This document shows positions 10,923 to 23,031 of a stretch of 64,000 nucleotides of DNA, in pieces. The position numbers and the translations under genes are program-made. The notes beneath the pieces are model-generated. The model ran no database searches. It saw nothing but the letters and a program-made list of their open reading frames with translations, and was not told the DNA's origin. The DNA is taken from positions 379,190,586 through 379,254,585 of the forward strand of contig OY856186.1 of the NCBI GenBank assembly GCA_963693315.1, in the 5' to 3' direction. The stretch's first letter is position 1, and each line of letters begins with the position of its first letter. Source of the DNA: Diogma glabrata (taxonomy: Eukaryota > Arthropoda > Insecta > Diptera > Cylindrotomidae).

Positions 10923-11344
10923 AGATTTTGGTCTCACATACCAATCCTGCCATCAAGATTTCTTCAAATTCAATGTTTCTACTCGTAATCACTTAAAATG
11001 AAAGCTTTTAAGCAAAAAATATGCAAATTTCTTTGTTTTGATACACTTGACGATTTTTTTGACACACTTCCGGTACAGTTATCGAACACATCATCCTTTC
11101 GGCTCTTCCCATTGAGTAAACCTATTTTTGGAAAAAAAAATTTTTCAAATCCGTCCAGCGGTTTTCTAGATTTCGTATGTTGTGACGGCCGGCCGACAGA
11201 CAGACATACATTTTTTTTGCTTTTTTAGAATCAGTAGGTCCTTAAACGTCGATAAATGCCAAAAAAGTGGGGGTAAGAATTTCACTTAGAGCTCATGAAT
11301 GTAATACTTAGATCTTTCAGACCGAAGTAATTAATATTCTAAAA
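10923..11344. other. Non-coding repeat-like stretch with GACGGCCGGCCGACAGACAG
   Basis: No gene is recognised. The GC-rich motif near 11180-11206, followed by an A/T run and AGAATCAGTAGG, looks like a fragment of a dispersed repeat. An open frame at 10998-11228 is low-complexity and not credible as a gene. Confidence 0.35.
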
Positions 11345-11515
11345 TCTAAATTTAATTAAGTATCACAAAACATAACAAACACAGACATGTTTATTATTTA
11401 CAGTACTTATATTATTATACAATATATTTATATTATTAAAGAAATACGTAAACAGAAATGTGCGTAAAATACAATAGAGATAAATACATTCATTATCATA
11501 AAGAAGGGCAGGGGT

Positions 11516-11714
11516 GTGGAACCACAACAAATAGATACGGAGATAGTTTATTGCCGTGTCAATAAATCAATAAAAACATTTGCAATACTAGATGAAGCAT
11601 CCTCAAGTAGTTTGATAGATGATGAATTAGTGGATGTACTACAATCGCCGTACAAGAAAGATAATATTACAATTCATTGGTTCAATGAACAAAGCCGGGA
11701 TATAAATAAAAGAG
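11516..11714 (+). pseudogene. BEL/Pao aspartic protease fragment (copy A)
   Basis: The frame reads TFAILDEASSSSLIDDELVD, which resembles the BEL-type retropepsin active site (LLDEGS...LID pattern). The fragment is cut at 11714 by the hAT insertion; the ORF past this point is hAT sequence. The copy B counterpart (32210-32370) reads the same residues. Confidence 0.75.
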
Positions 11715-13578
11715 CAGAGTTGGTTTGTTTTAAACACTTTTGTTTTAAACACTGTTTAAAACAGTGTTTAAAACAAATTGTTTTTTTTAAAAAAAACAAT
11801 GTTTTAAACAAAAATTGTTTTTTTTAAATATTGCAATGTTACTTATTTGCTATCCAATAGAACTGTTGTACGCTGTCGTGTTTTACCGTTTTTAATACAT
11901 TTGACCACCTTAAAGCACCTTTTGTTAAGGTTTTAAAAAATTTTTAAAGCTTCATATGTTTTTTTTGTTAATAAAATGCGTTGTAAGGTGTTGATGAACG
12001 CAAATCTTTGTTTTGTTTTTTTTTTCAAAGAAGGAAAAAAAATATGACATAACCCAGGATAGGATACATAAAATAAAAATAAAATAAGAGATAAAAAGAA
12101 AATGTCTTTTAAAAATTTGCAAAATTACAAAATTAAAAGTGGGTTGCCAATAATCCAGCTAGTGGTATATTCCTTGATTATGTGACGCACTGTCTTCCTC
12201 AATTATTAAAGCCCACACAAAGAGAAATATCAAAGCTCGATTCCTCGAGTAAGCAACAACGTGCCATTACCAAAGAATACTTCATAGATAAAATTTTGGG
12301 TTGACTAGCTAGTGATATCTTACTACTATTTCCTGTAGTATGTGATATCTCACGTTCACTCGTTTGTCAATACTAGCCAAACTATTATTAGAAATATGCT
12401 GAACGATGTGTTATTCGATTCCAGACAGACGTTCAATGGAGGAGCAAGTGCAATTTGTTTAATTGTTAAATAAAAAATATATTTACCGCTATATATGCTA
12501 TTCCTGTGGATCAAAAGGAACATCTCAATTTTGAAAAGGAAATTAAAGATTAGCTTACGTTTTTCATATCAGTGATATATTAACATTTTTTACCAGATAC
12601 TTAACAAAGGCTTGATAAAATATGTTGAGGAACTTTATCAAATTTTAAAACCAGTCGCAAATGCTTTTAACAAATGAATCAAATTTAGAAGCAGTTACGA
12701 CATGATTTAGATTTTATTTTTGGCCAATTGTGATGCATAAAATAATCAAACACGCATATTCAGCATTTTTGTCTTCGTTACATTACGGTTATATTTTAAA
12801 TTTAAATAAAATTATATTGCTTTAAAAATTCAAATTCAAAATCTTGTTGTTTTCAATAGATTTTTTGTTAAAGGTACTATATTGATACAGCAAATATTCT
12901 TATAAGAATAATATCAATATCGTAATCTGTGATTTACAATCAGAAACTCAATTTATTTATTTAATCAAATCGTTTACCTGTTTTCCATAATCTTTTCAAG
13001 TTGAACTATTTAGGTGCATCACGACTCGGAAATACGTAGGTCGCAGAATTCTTATCATAATCCAAATTTCTGAAGTTTACGTTAGCCAATTAATACAACA
13101 ATGCCATTAGATTGGGGTGTTAACTATTCTTAGTCATCTTGGGACAACTATTTGAGTAGCTACTGAGAATATTCAAGAAATCTTGAGAATCTTAAACGTA
13201 ATCCTTAAGAATAGCCACAAAATCTTGAGAATCTTTCCGAATATTTTGAGCATTTTCAAAGAATCTTAAGAACATTTGGACGTACAGACCCTCTTCAGAT
13301 GAAAATCTTTAGACGACCCTTATTAATCTGAGAATATTTAAAACACTTATTTTCTTTGGAGTTTTTTCACTCCAATTACATATTTTCATTTAAAACAAAA
13401 AAAAAACGAATCTTTGTAGTATAAAACATATTTCAAACAAAAAAAAACACAAAAAAAACAAAAAAAACACAAAAAAAACAAAAAAAACTGTTTTAAACAA
13501 TAAAAAACGCGTTTTAAACAAAAAAAAACAGTTTTTTTTGTTTTTTTTTAAAAAAAACAGTGTTTTTAACCAACGCTG
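11715..13578 (+). mobile_element. Non-autonomous hAT-type DNA transposon
   Basis: The element is 1864 bp. It starts CAGAGTTGGTT and ends AACCAACGCTG (inverted: CAGCGTTGGTT), the CAG...CTG form of hAT ends. It is flanked by the exact 8-bp duplication TAAAAGAG at 11707-11714 and 13579-13586. Copy B has the uninterrupted site, with TACAAGAG near 32377. Both subterminal zones are packed with TTTAAACA and GTTTTAAAC motifs and A/T runs in both orientations. The interior has a short readable stretch near 12160-12300 but no recognisable transposase, so it probably moved using another element's enzyme. Confidence 0.88.
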
Positions 13579-13586
13579 TAAAAGAG

Positions 13587-14544
13587 TAATTAATTGGAAT
13601 TAATTAAATTAGAATTAAATGAGTAGATCGTGGGTGCAAAGAATTATCTTTCCACAATGTTTAAAATCTGAAATTGCCAAATCAGTCGATGTATTTTAAT
13701 CAACTAATTCAAAGGTACCCTAAACAATCACGTCTGCTAGGAAGAAATTATGAAAACGCAAGGCCCCGTGTTTAAATTGGCCTGCATAATGTACGCCTGG
13801 GTCTTGGAAAGATTTATATTGGGTGTTTATCAAATGGTCATGTAGTTGTAGAAACAGTACTTGTACTTGGTTGGATAATATATTGCCCACAAGAAAATTT
13901 GTATGCCAACGAAGGTCATATATTATTAATAAATTCTACAATTTAAAATGATAAACTTGAAAATAGACAGAATTAAATGAAATAGTCCATGATTACAAGA
14001 AAAAAAAATTTGGTGTCAAAGTCACAACCGTAGCGAATCCAGCAAATGATGAACGAGCTTACAAAATACTCCAAAAAACTACAATAAAGCCTGATTATTA
14101 AATTTAGAAAAAGGTTCATTAAAGATCCCGAATATACAAATACATACAAGAATGAAATGTCGTTTTTATAGAAAAAGATTACGCCCGTATTTAATCAATA
14201 TAAGGGTCCAGAATCGAAACGCCCCGTACTTGGTATTTGCCTCATTTCGCAGTTATACACCCTAGCAAGCCAGTATTGTATTCGACGCGGCAGCAAAAGT
14301 CAAAAACATTTGTCTAAATTCGCAATTAATAAAAGGGCCAGACTTAAATCAGACAATGATATCAGTACTTAAGTAATTTCGTGAGCAGTCACAGTTTGTG
14401 CCGACATAAAAGAAATGTTTTGTCAAATAAAAGTATCAGATGATGACCAACGTTTACAAAGTTTCTTATGAAGAAGAGACGATAATAATTCATTACAAAT
14501 ATATGAATATACGTCTATGATTTTTTGCAAGTTTTAGTGCAACA
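13587..14544 (+). pseudogene. BEL/Pao Pol, protease-to-RT region (copy A)
   Basis: Protein fragments in different frames are recognisable: RPRVLIGLHNVRLGL near 13765, FGVKVTTVANPANDERAYK near 14010 and TWYLPHFAVIHPSKPVLYST near 14230. These match the BEL/Pao order in which the ...TWYLPHH-type motif opens reverse transcriptase. Stops and frame changes separate them. Confidence 0.7.
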
Positions 14545-15376
14545 ATGGCACAATACGTAAAAAATATTAATACCAAACGCTTTGAATCAACGCACCCAGA
14601 TGAATATGAAACTATCGTCAAGAATCATTATGTTGATGATTACGAGAAAAGTTTCATTTATGAATCAACAGCAATCAAAATAAGGCAATGCGTAACACAA
14701 ATTCATAAGAAAGGTGGTTTCACATTGAGAAATTTTGTTTCAAACCCCAATCTGTTTATGAAAACCAATGAATTAAAGTCCGAAAAAATATTAGGAATGC
14801 ATTGGAATTATAAACGATCAGTTGATATTTAAATTCCATTTCCATAAAATACCAGAAGCACTAAGGAATATGAAACAACCATTAACAAAACGGGAAATGC
14901 TTAGAATAACAATGTCAATATTTGATCTATTTGGATTTTTAAGCCATTATCATATTTACGCCAAGATAATACTGCAATCCACATGGAGTAACAGAATTAG
15001 TTGGGATGAAACAGTACCAGAATTGATATGTAAAAGGTGGTATGAGTGGCAAGGACAACTAAAGAAACTTGAAAACTGTTCAATTCCATGCTGTTATTTT
15101 ATGAATACAGAACTCACAAACATTGAACTGAATTTATATTCGTTTTTGTTAGCCAACAAGTGTATGCAGCAGTCTCGTATTTTCGATATGAATGTGGTGA
15201 AAAGGTCAAATTATCGCTTGTTTATGCGAAAACAAGAGTTACACCACGAAAACACTGACTGTACCAAAAGTAGAATTACAAGCTACCGTACTTGGAGCAA
15301 GTGTATGTATGTATCACAATATTTTGCAAAACCACAATTTAAAGCCACCAAAAGTTTTTTTTTTGGTCTGATATAA
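14545..15376 (+). pseudogene. BEL/Pao reverse transcriptase and downstream region (copy A)
   Basis: Two frames cover this part. 14545-14832 has HYVDDYEKSF, the YVDD catalytic box, and continues to LGMHWNYK. 14822-15376 has ALRNMKQPLTKREMLRITMS and IFDLFGFLSH, the conserved segment after RT in BEL/Pao elements. A frameshift lies at about 14825. Copy B keeps the same frames, but with YDDD instead of YVDD. Confidence 0.85.
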
Positions 15377-15467
15377 CTATCGTCTTAAACTGGATTAACT
15401 CTGAATCCAGAACCTTTGAAATAGAATTGTGGAAATATTAACAATTACAAAAATCAGCTGATTCGAA

Positions 15468-16240
15468 TTGGATCCCAATGAAGCCGATGAACCCACACGT
15501 GCGATATTTCTGGTTAATTTTCGATGTCAAAATAAATTTATAATCGGGTCAAAATTTTTATATCAAAAACGTTATACACGTGAGCAGCCAATTAATATGG
15601 AGGTTAATCAAAACCTGCTTGAAAAATGTAAATACATGGACGAAGAAGGCCTTATAGAAATAAATGGCAGAATTAATGAATGTTCAATCGTACCAATTCA
15701 GACCAGAAGACCAATAACTTTACCTCCAAGTCATTATGTCAGTGTCACTACTTTGATGATAACATACAATCACACGATCCTACACCACCAAAATAAAGAA
15801 ACAGTTATTTGTTAAATTCGTCAAATATTTTGGGTACCAAGTGTGCGTGCAGCATTGAAGTAAATCAAAGCTAAATTCCAGTATTGTAAAATAAAAAATG
15901 CAAAACCTCAACAATCATTAATGGGACAATTGCCGAAAGATCGTTTTGCTGTATATGAACCACCGTTTACCTACGCCGGGTTAGATTAGTTTGGTCCTAT
16001 CATAATCACTGTTGGAAGAATTAAAATGGGAAACGTTGGATAGCCTTGTTTGTGTATAACGTTTCGCGCTGTTTATTTAGAAATTGTTTATAATTATTCA
16101 ATAGATGCTTTGATTTTGGAATTAAGAATTTTTTAACATCCGTGGAGTGCCCAAGAGAATACGGAGCGACAATGGGACCAATTTAGTCGGCATCAAAATG
16201 GAGTTGTGTAATGTTTCTGATTTTTTTAACACAAACGTCA
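15468..16240 (+). pseudogene. BEL/Pao integrase (copy A)
   Basis: The 15468-15815 frame carries RRPITLPPSHYVS and the HHQNKETVI zinc-binding histidine segment. Downstream, in other frames, come MGQLPKDRFAVYEPPFTYAG and the RIKMG...WIALFV-like stretch near 15920-16060, then CPREYGATMGPI near 16150. These are typical of the BEL/Pao integrase N-terminus and core. Several stops are visible, including TAG after YAGLD. Confidence 0.8.
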
Positions 16241-16300
16241 TACAAAGAGTTGTCAGGATTTGGTGTTGAGTAGCTGTTTAATTGTCCAGCAGATCCCAGT

Positions 16301-16500
16301 NNNNNNNNNNNNNNNNNNNNNNNNNNNNNNNNNNNNNNNNNNNNNNNNNNNNNNNNNNNNNNNNNNNNNNNNNNNNNNNNNNNNNNNNNNNNNNNNNNNN
16401 NNNNNNNNNNNNNNNNNNNNNNNNNNNNNNNNNNNNNNNNNNNNNNNNNNNNNNNNNNNNNNNNNNNNNNNNNNNNNNNNNNNNNNNNNNNNNNNNNNNN
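16301..16500. other. Assembly gap (200 N)
   Basis: Exactly 200 undetermined bases, with different repeat families on the two sides. Order and distance across it are not proven. Open frames called across the gap are meaningless. Confidence 0.99.
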
Positions 16501-16565
16501 ATACCAAATCGAGCCCTGACTGGCAACCCAACACAAATCGCAAAAAATGAGCATTATAGTTCCAT

Positions 16566-16790
16566 TATGGTTCGGTTGGTGTCGAATCTTAAATAATTAC
16601 ATGAACCAATCCTGCAATTATTGACAAGTGTAGGGCATAGCTAATCTGAGACCACACCACGTGATTTCTACCACCTATGTTCAGAAAACCTGACGATATT
16701 CAGAAAATTTGACGAAGGAAAATTTGGCACCGCACTAAGGTAGTAACAGGGTTCCTGAATCCTAGATACGGAATGGGACGAGTAGCATTT
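16566..16790 (+). mobile_element. Decayed 3' end of the Jockey-superfamily LINE seen at 19807-23058
   Basis: Colinear similarity to about 22825-23025 is visible: TTAAATAATTACATGA, ATTATTGACAAGTGT, TGACGAAGGAAAATTTG and GGTTCCTGAATC. These correspond to the zinc-knuckle C-terminus. The copy is more diverged and lacks the coding frame. Confidence 0.65.
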
Positions 16791-16799
16791 TTGTGACAG

Positions 16800-17016
16800 T
16801 TTGGAAAATATTGGTGAACCAGTAAATCGTTGTGTGAAGAATATCCAGCAATACCATTAGGTGACATCCAGTTGCAAGGTGCAGCATTTTGTATTGCGCG
16901 TAGTTTTCCCGATGTTTGACGACGTTAAATGATAAAAGAGCAACTAATTGCTTTGTATATTGTGGTGATGGTTTCCTAACCTTTGCCCTAACTAGCATCA
17001 TGGTTGCGTGCTGCAA
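16800..17016 (-). mobile_element. Inverted RT fragment of the same LINE family
   Basis: On the minus strand the frame reads YAQYKMLHLATGCHLMV, comparable to MRTATGCHLMAHRDHLH at about 22460-22510 in the main LINE. The fragment is in opposite orientation to its 3'-end neighbour, so the locus was rearranged or represents two insertions. Confidence 0.6.
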
Positions 17017-17759
17017 ATATCTTTTGCGCGGAATGGCAACATATTCTCATAACTCTGAAAAAATTTTTTGACAGCTGTAGGTTATTATGTTACTTGTGAC
17101 CACCACGATCCCAAACCATCAAAAGCATCGATTTTTGCTCTCTTTCCATGAGTTAGTCGTAGATCGTGAAAACGTATTTTTTATGCGGTCACACCTCCCT
17201 GGATTACATCAGTGATTGTATGGATGGCAGTTACTTCGTGCAGTCATATAGATGAGAAACAGCAGTCTTGCAGATGTGGACCAATTTGTATTTTATTAAT
17301 CGAATTTTTAAAAATTTCAAACCAATATTTATGGAAACGCAAATCAAGATGATGTGCAACCGAAAATTGCCGATTTTCTTGAAACTTCGGTAAACGTTAG
17401 TATAATAAAAAAAGTCCAAGCGGCACGTATATCCGCTAGAAATAGGTAGATTTCGAGATCAGACAGTTTTGTGTGCCAGTAGAATCTGATGTCTCAGATT
17501 AGTTTAGACAAAACAAACTAATTTAAAACAGATATGGAACAAATTTTAAAAAGAAAATTAGCTACCTACAAGCAAAATTATATCTATCCAATTTTGCAAC
17601 AAACAAATATAAAATCTACCACAGAACATGTGTGTGATAATTTATGACACAAACCTACTCTATATCATATGTTGTGCAATTACTGCAAAATATCAAAATA
17701 GTTTATTTCTAAGAAAAAAAATTAATTTCTTCTATTCAAATCTTTTATTTTTTGACTGT
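17017..17759. other. No gene or repeat recognised
   Basis: AT-rich sequence with only short open frames. I see no family similarity. Confidence 0.5.
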
Positions 17760-18790
17760 TATAAGGTTGACATTGACTGTTATAAGGTTTTTGGAAATTG
17801 TAGTTGGGGATTGTTGCAAACTTTTTTGTTGAAGCCAACAAGTCAAAAACCTCTAACTGCAGAGGTTTATATTTATAAGAAACGGATTAAAATGTTTCCA
17901 CAGATTCTAAATTTATGAAGATTTTAAAAATATTAGTATCCAAACGGCCGTTATAACGGATTAAAAAAACCACTTTTTTTTCTAGTATAAAGCCTATAGT
18001 TCCTTAACCATGTGTCAGATTTTTCTGATTTACGAACTTGTCCAAGATATTAATAAAACACACATTTTTAAGAAAGGTTTTTTTAACTGGCTCTACAAAT
18101 GCAACCATGAGAGCGCCGGTTGATTCAAACGCATTTTGTGTTTTACAAGCTTTTTTGTTGGAGCCGTTCACTCAGAAGCCTCCAACTGCAGAGGTCGTTT
18201 TTTTGAAAGAAACTGATTAAAAAGGTTTTAAAAATTCTAAATTTATGAAGTTTTTAAAAATATTAGAATCCAAACGGCCGTTATAACGGATCTAAAAAAA
18301 AGAGTTTTTTTCTAGTATAAAGCCTCTAGTTTCTTAACCATGTGTTGGATTGGGCTGATTTACGAACTTGTCCAAGATATTAACAAAACGCACATTTTTA
18401 AAAAAGGTTTTTTGATCTGGCCTTATAAATGCGACCGTGAGAGTGCCGGTTGTTTAAAAAAAAAATTTTTTTTTGCAAACTTTTTTGTTGGAGCCGCTCA
18501 CTCAGGAACCTCTAACTGCAAAGGTCTAGTTTTAAAACAAATTGATAAAAAAGGTTCCAAAGATTCTAAATTTGTTAAATTTTTTGAAATATTAGTATCC
18601 AAACGGCCGTTATAACGGTTTTAAAAAATCAATTTTTTTCAGAAAAAAGCCTCTAGTTTCTTAACCACGTGTCGGATTTTGCTGATTCACGAACTTGTCC
18701 AAGATATTATTAAAACACACAAGTACAAAAAATTTTTTTGATCTACCTCAACAAATGCGACCGTGAGAGTGCCGGTCGTTTTCGTTATAT
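17760..18790 (+). repeat. Tandem repeat, about 330 bp x 3
   Basis: The marker AACGGCCGTTATAACGG recurs near 17943, 18273 and 18601. Each unit also has ACGAACTTGTCCAAGATATT, a GAGAGYGCCGGTTG-like motif and a CTCTAACTGCAGAGGT-like palindromic core. The period is about 330 bp. The array ends directly at an (AT)n tract. Confidence 0.88.
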
Positions 18791-18801
18791 CTCATATCGT
18801 T

Positions 18802-19439
<638 letters not shown>

Positions 19440-19806
19440 AAAATTTGATGAATAATACAACAAAAGTCAATACAGAACACGAAGTGCAAGCAAATAATAT
19501 GATGCCAGCTAATGAAGTTGAAAATTTAAATGTAAAAGTTGGGCAGCCGTATTGTCAATTAATTTCTAATATCAAGCCAACACTTGAAGCTTCAGCTTCA
19601 AGAATATAATTACTTGATTTTTTAAAGTTTTCTGGATTACCTGAGCCATAGCGAATGTTTGTATCATCATTTAATGATACTACTAGTGAATACAATTATA
19701 CCAATTTACAAAATTTACTTCTTCAGAAAGATATAGAGGGTAAAGCGCGTCGTACTATAATGATACATGCAGAGAGTGTACCTGATATAATGATAGAATT
19801 AGAATT
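19440..19806 (+). pseudogene. BEL/Pao Gag, N-terminal part, interrupted by a LINE
   Basis: The reading has LLDFLKFSGLPEP, a stop, then MFVSSFNDTTSEYNYTNLQN and KDIEGKARRTI. This is the BEL/Pao Gag pattern (F.GLP..W..F...F, L...L.GKA). It breaks at 19806 inside IELEF and continues at 23072 as ELEFKFGRVDLLVKSPIAKV, so the two halves were one gene before the LINE inserted. Confidence 0.8.
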
Positions 19807-19949
19807 CTCAAGATGGACGGGTCAACGCCCCAGAAGTACTCGGAACCCAGTTCCGACCCGATCACAAAAATTTCGATGAAAGGTGCTACTCCGTCGCTCC
19901 ATTTTTTGGATAAAGAAGCAGTTGTCACTGGTCTCACTGCTTCAAATCC

Positions 19950-20468
19950 TTGTCATCATTGCTGGTATTAAAAGAAATCCTGGACCAACTAAAACATGGC
20001 ATTCATTGTGCAATATGCAAAAATATTTTAAGGGCAAACACTACATCCGCCCAGTGTAATAGCTGTAAAGAATGGTGTCATCTCAAGAACTGCTCAGGCC
20101 TTGCAACACATAAGCAATGGACCAAAAGCTACATAGCGCCATGTTGCCATGCATCAAGAAGTCAACATACAAACATGAGCTCGCAACACAACAAAATGCG
20201 AATGAACACACATCCGGAAACCCCAAGTGATGTGAAAATAATGCAGCTAAATTGTAATGGTGTCATAAACAAAATCGATGATATCATCAACATTATGTGT
20301 AAAAACAATATTCTAGTCGCGGTTTTACAAGAAACCAAATTAAATGTTAGATCTAAGATTAGTGATAGTATCTGTGATTATAGAATTATAAGACTGGATA
20401 GAGGGAAGGACAAAGGAGGACCTTTATCATACACAAAACCATTATCTACCGTACAACCACACTATTAG
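19950..20468 (+). pseudogene. LINE PHD finger and start of endonuclease
   Basis: CAICKNIL, then CNSCKEWCHLKNC and a Cys near CC at the end, gives the C4HC3 spacing of a PHD finger (about residues 23-66). It is followed by KIMQLNCNGVINKIDDI and AVLQETKLN, which are the N- and E-motifs of the APE-type endonuclease. The frame breaks near 20468. Confidence 0.82.
19961..19990 (+). other. Degenerate 2A-like NPGP motif
   Basis: The frame reads ILVIIAGIKRNPGPT. CR1/L2-type LINEs often have LL..AGDIE.NPGP at this place, upstream of a PHD finger. Here the Asp before the Ile is missing, so ribosome skipping is doubtful. The PHD finger follows in another frame. Confidence 0.6.
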
Positions 20469-21128
20469 TAGTAACGGGAACTGATAAACACCTAGAACAA
20501 CTGGGTATTACAATAAAATCCGGAAATAAATCTAGTCAATATTTATATTCCACCAGTAAGCAGTTGTGATAAAGGTTATGAACCGTCCATAGGACATTTA
20601 TTTTATACGGCTGTATAATTCTCGGCGCTATTAAGGCGCACCACGATATATGGCACTCACACTTGTACACTGATTCAAGAGGCGAAAACATTGCAGATCA
20701 AATTGATGGCTCCAACTTTGGAGTCCTCAATGGACCACAACCAACAGGAGTAACAAATAACTGAAATCGCATTGGGATCAGACCATGTGCCGATCATAAT
20801 CACCTTAAGCGGTTCCTTAAACGAAATGAAATCCGAGAAGAAGACATATATTAATTTTAACAAAGCTGACTGGAATAATTTTACCAATTTTACTGAAATG
20901 GAATTCAGTAAGCAATTTTTACCAATTGACGCCCTCTCCGTCAAAGAAAATTCAGAGAAATTTTTAACAAAGCTAGATCTCGCTGCATTCCAGCTGTCAG
21001 AATACAAAAAATTAAACCAAACTTCCCACAAAAAGCTTGTGTACTTTCCTCCCAAAGAGATGACATTCGTAAGGCAGATCCAACTGACTCTAGAACACAT
21101 CCGCGTCAAACGGGTAACAACTGCATGA
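20469..21128 (+). pseudogene. LINE endonuclease C-terminal half and RT N-terminal region
   Basis: AHHDIWHSH near 20640 corresponds to the GDFNAHH...WHS motif, with the GDFN part decayed. GSDHVPIIITL (20772 on) carries the SDH catalytic motif. The rest leads towards RT. A frameshift separates the pieces. Confidence 0.75.
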
Positions 21129-21234
21129 CCTCCTTCGATGATATCCCAACCGAAAACCATAGAAAATGCGCAACAAAATTCAACACGCAGTTTACAGAAA
21201 AGCAAAGTAAACATGAAAAAGAAACTAGGTCAGT

Positions 21235-21960
21235 ATTAAGACACAAGCGCAAACTTAATACTGAAAATTTTGAGGATATCATATTTTCCGAAGAAGATGT
21301 TTAAAACGCAATAAAGAAATCCAAACCATCTAAAGCTATTGGACCAGACGGCATCTCAGCCATCATGCTGAAACACATTGGACCCAAAGGGTTGAACATT
21401 CTCACTACCATACTCAACACATCTCTAAATATGCTCCAGATACCAAATATCTGGAAAACGGCTAGAATAAGTCCTATTTTGAAACCTGGCAAGCCTGAAG
21501 AAAAGGGAGAATCCTATAGACCGATCTCTATCCTCTCATCGGTTGCAAAATTGATAGAAGCACTGCTGCTACCTCGGTTAACTTGATCTTGCAAATTGGC
21601 GTCACATCAACAAGGCTTTAAGAAAGCACATAGTACTACCACCGCACTTCATAGAATAGAAAACCAAATCTGCGATGGTCTAAACCAAAAACAACCCTGT
21701 GCTAATAACAATTTTAGTTGCACTTGACCTGTCAAAAGCTTTCGACACAGTGTCACACGCTGCACTACTGAACGACATCTTCAACACTAATCTGCCAAGT
21801 TTAATAAAGCGCTGGTTGTGCAACTATTTAAGAGGCCGCCAAACATACGTTGAGTTTCGTAACTCTAAATCTAAGATGAGAGTGCTCAGACAAGAGTTCC
21901 AGAAGGTGGAGTTCTCTCACCTTCATTATTCAACCTTTACCTAAGTAGTTTACCGGTACC
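21235..21960 (+). pseudogene. LINE reverse transcriptase, fingers and palm
   Basis: SKAIGPDGISAIML, ISPILKPGKPEEKGESYRPI and LVALDLSKAFDTVSH are RT blocks in order. LRQEF...FSHLHYSTFT is a frameshifted form of LRQG.P.G...SP.LFN. Stops interrupt the frame near 21300, 21584 and 21944. Confidence 0.88.
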
Positions 21961-22629
21961 ACCGGGAGGAATAACCATCACGTCATATGCAGACGACTGC
22001 ACGGTGCTTGCAACAGGAAATAACCTTGGCAACTCACTAATGTCCTAAACACCTACCTTAACACCTTGAATGAATGGTTTAAAACCAAAAAATTGAAACT
22101 GTCCACTGAAAAGTCCACTTCCAGACTTTTCACCACATGGACGAAGGAGGTAAATACAACACTTAACATCTACCTTTACAACATACTAAGTCCTACTGTT
22201 AAAAATCCAAAACTGCTGGGGGCAACATTCGACCCACTACTTAAATTCAACGCTCATGCTCAACAAGTGAACACAAAACTTAAAAACAGGAATAACGCAC
22301 TGAAAGCTCTAGCGGGTAGTTCGGGGGCTAAGGATAAAAACACAATAATAATAGCATATAAAGCAATAGGAAGACCTTTCATAAATTACGCTGCTCCTAT
22401 ATGGACACACCAAGTCGCTGACACCCCCTGGAATAAGTTACAAATAACACAGAACACTGCCATGCGCACAGCAACCGGATGCCATTTGATGGCCCACCGA
22501 GATCACCTACACGAGGAATGTATTAATGTAACATATTTTCGGTCAGTGGACATAACGAAATGCTTACCAAACAATATCTTTCGGCCTGTCATAAAGAGCA
22601 ACATCCCTGTAATGACACCTTATCCATGA
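21961..22629 (+). pseudogene. LINE reverse transcriptase, YADD box and thumb
   Basis: SYADDCTVLATG near 21985-22020 holds the catalytic YADD. The 22066-22629 frame continues with LNEWFKTKKLKLSTEKS and LLGATFDPLLKFNAHA, then INYAAPIWTHQVADT. A one-base shift separates the two. Confidence 0.88.
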
Positions 22630-22729
22630 CAACACCACCTAGAGACATAAGAAGGACTGCGGAATGCTTCCTACAAGATGTTAAAAACAATCAAGTCATC
22701 GGCAACATCGACGAGCCTACGTGTAGACG

Positions 22730-23031
22730 GGATTAAAAAATATACATACCAAAGCTGTTGAAGACACAATAAAGAACTACGCCCCGAATCGAGTTCTTAG
22801 AACCATCCTAGCGCAGCTAAGATCCGGTTGGTCACGCATCTTAAATAACTACATGAGTAGAATTGACCAGAAAATTATTGACAAGTGTCCCACATGTGGG
22901 GGCACCCCGCATGATGCTAACCATCTTTTCAATTGTCCAGAGAAGCCAACCGACCTGACGAAGGAAGATCTGTTGTACCGTCCAAGGGCAGTAGCCGAGT
23001 TTCTGAATCTGGACTTGAAGCCGGAAGAATA
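22730..23031 (+). pseudogene. LINE C-terminal zinc knuckle
   Basis: CPTCGGTPHDANHLFNC followed by PEKPTDLTKEDLLYRPRAVA and a stop at about 23029-23031. This is the usual Pol end in Jockey-superfamily elements. Confidence 0.85.

Larger units (their letters stand above)
11345..16300 (+). mobile_element. BEL/Pao retrotransposon copy A (decayed), interrupted by a hAT element
   Basis: The region aligns with 32013-34590 in long colinear blocks (copy B). It contains, in order, a BEL-type protease, pieces leading into reverse transcriptase, the A17-like region and integrase, all on the plus strand with many stops. The right end runs into the N gap. Compared with copy B it retains about 390 bp (15030-15425) and an integrase segment (about 16011-16113) that B has lost. 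No LTR was recognised at its left edge. Confidence 0.85.

Noticed and set aside
10998..11228. 76-codon ORF ending in DGRPTDRHTFF
   Set aside because: It runs through a GACAGACA-type repeat fragment and has low complexity.
16183..16596. Open frames spanning 16301-16500
   Set aside because: They run through 200 N and have no sequence support.
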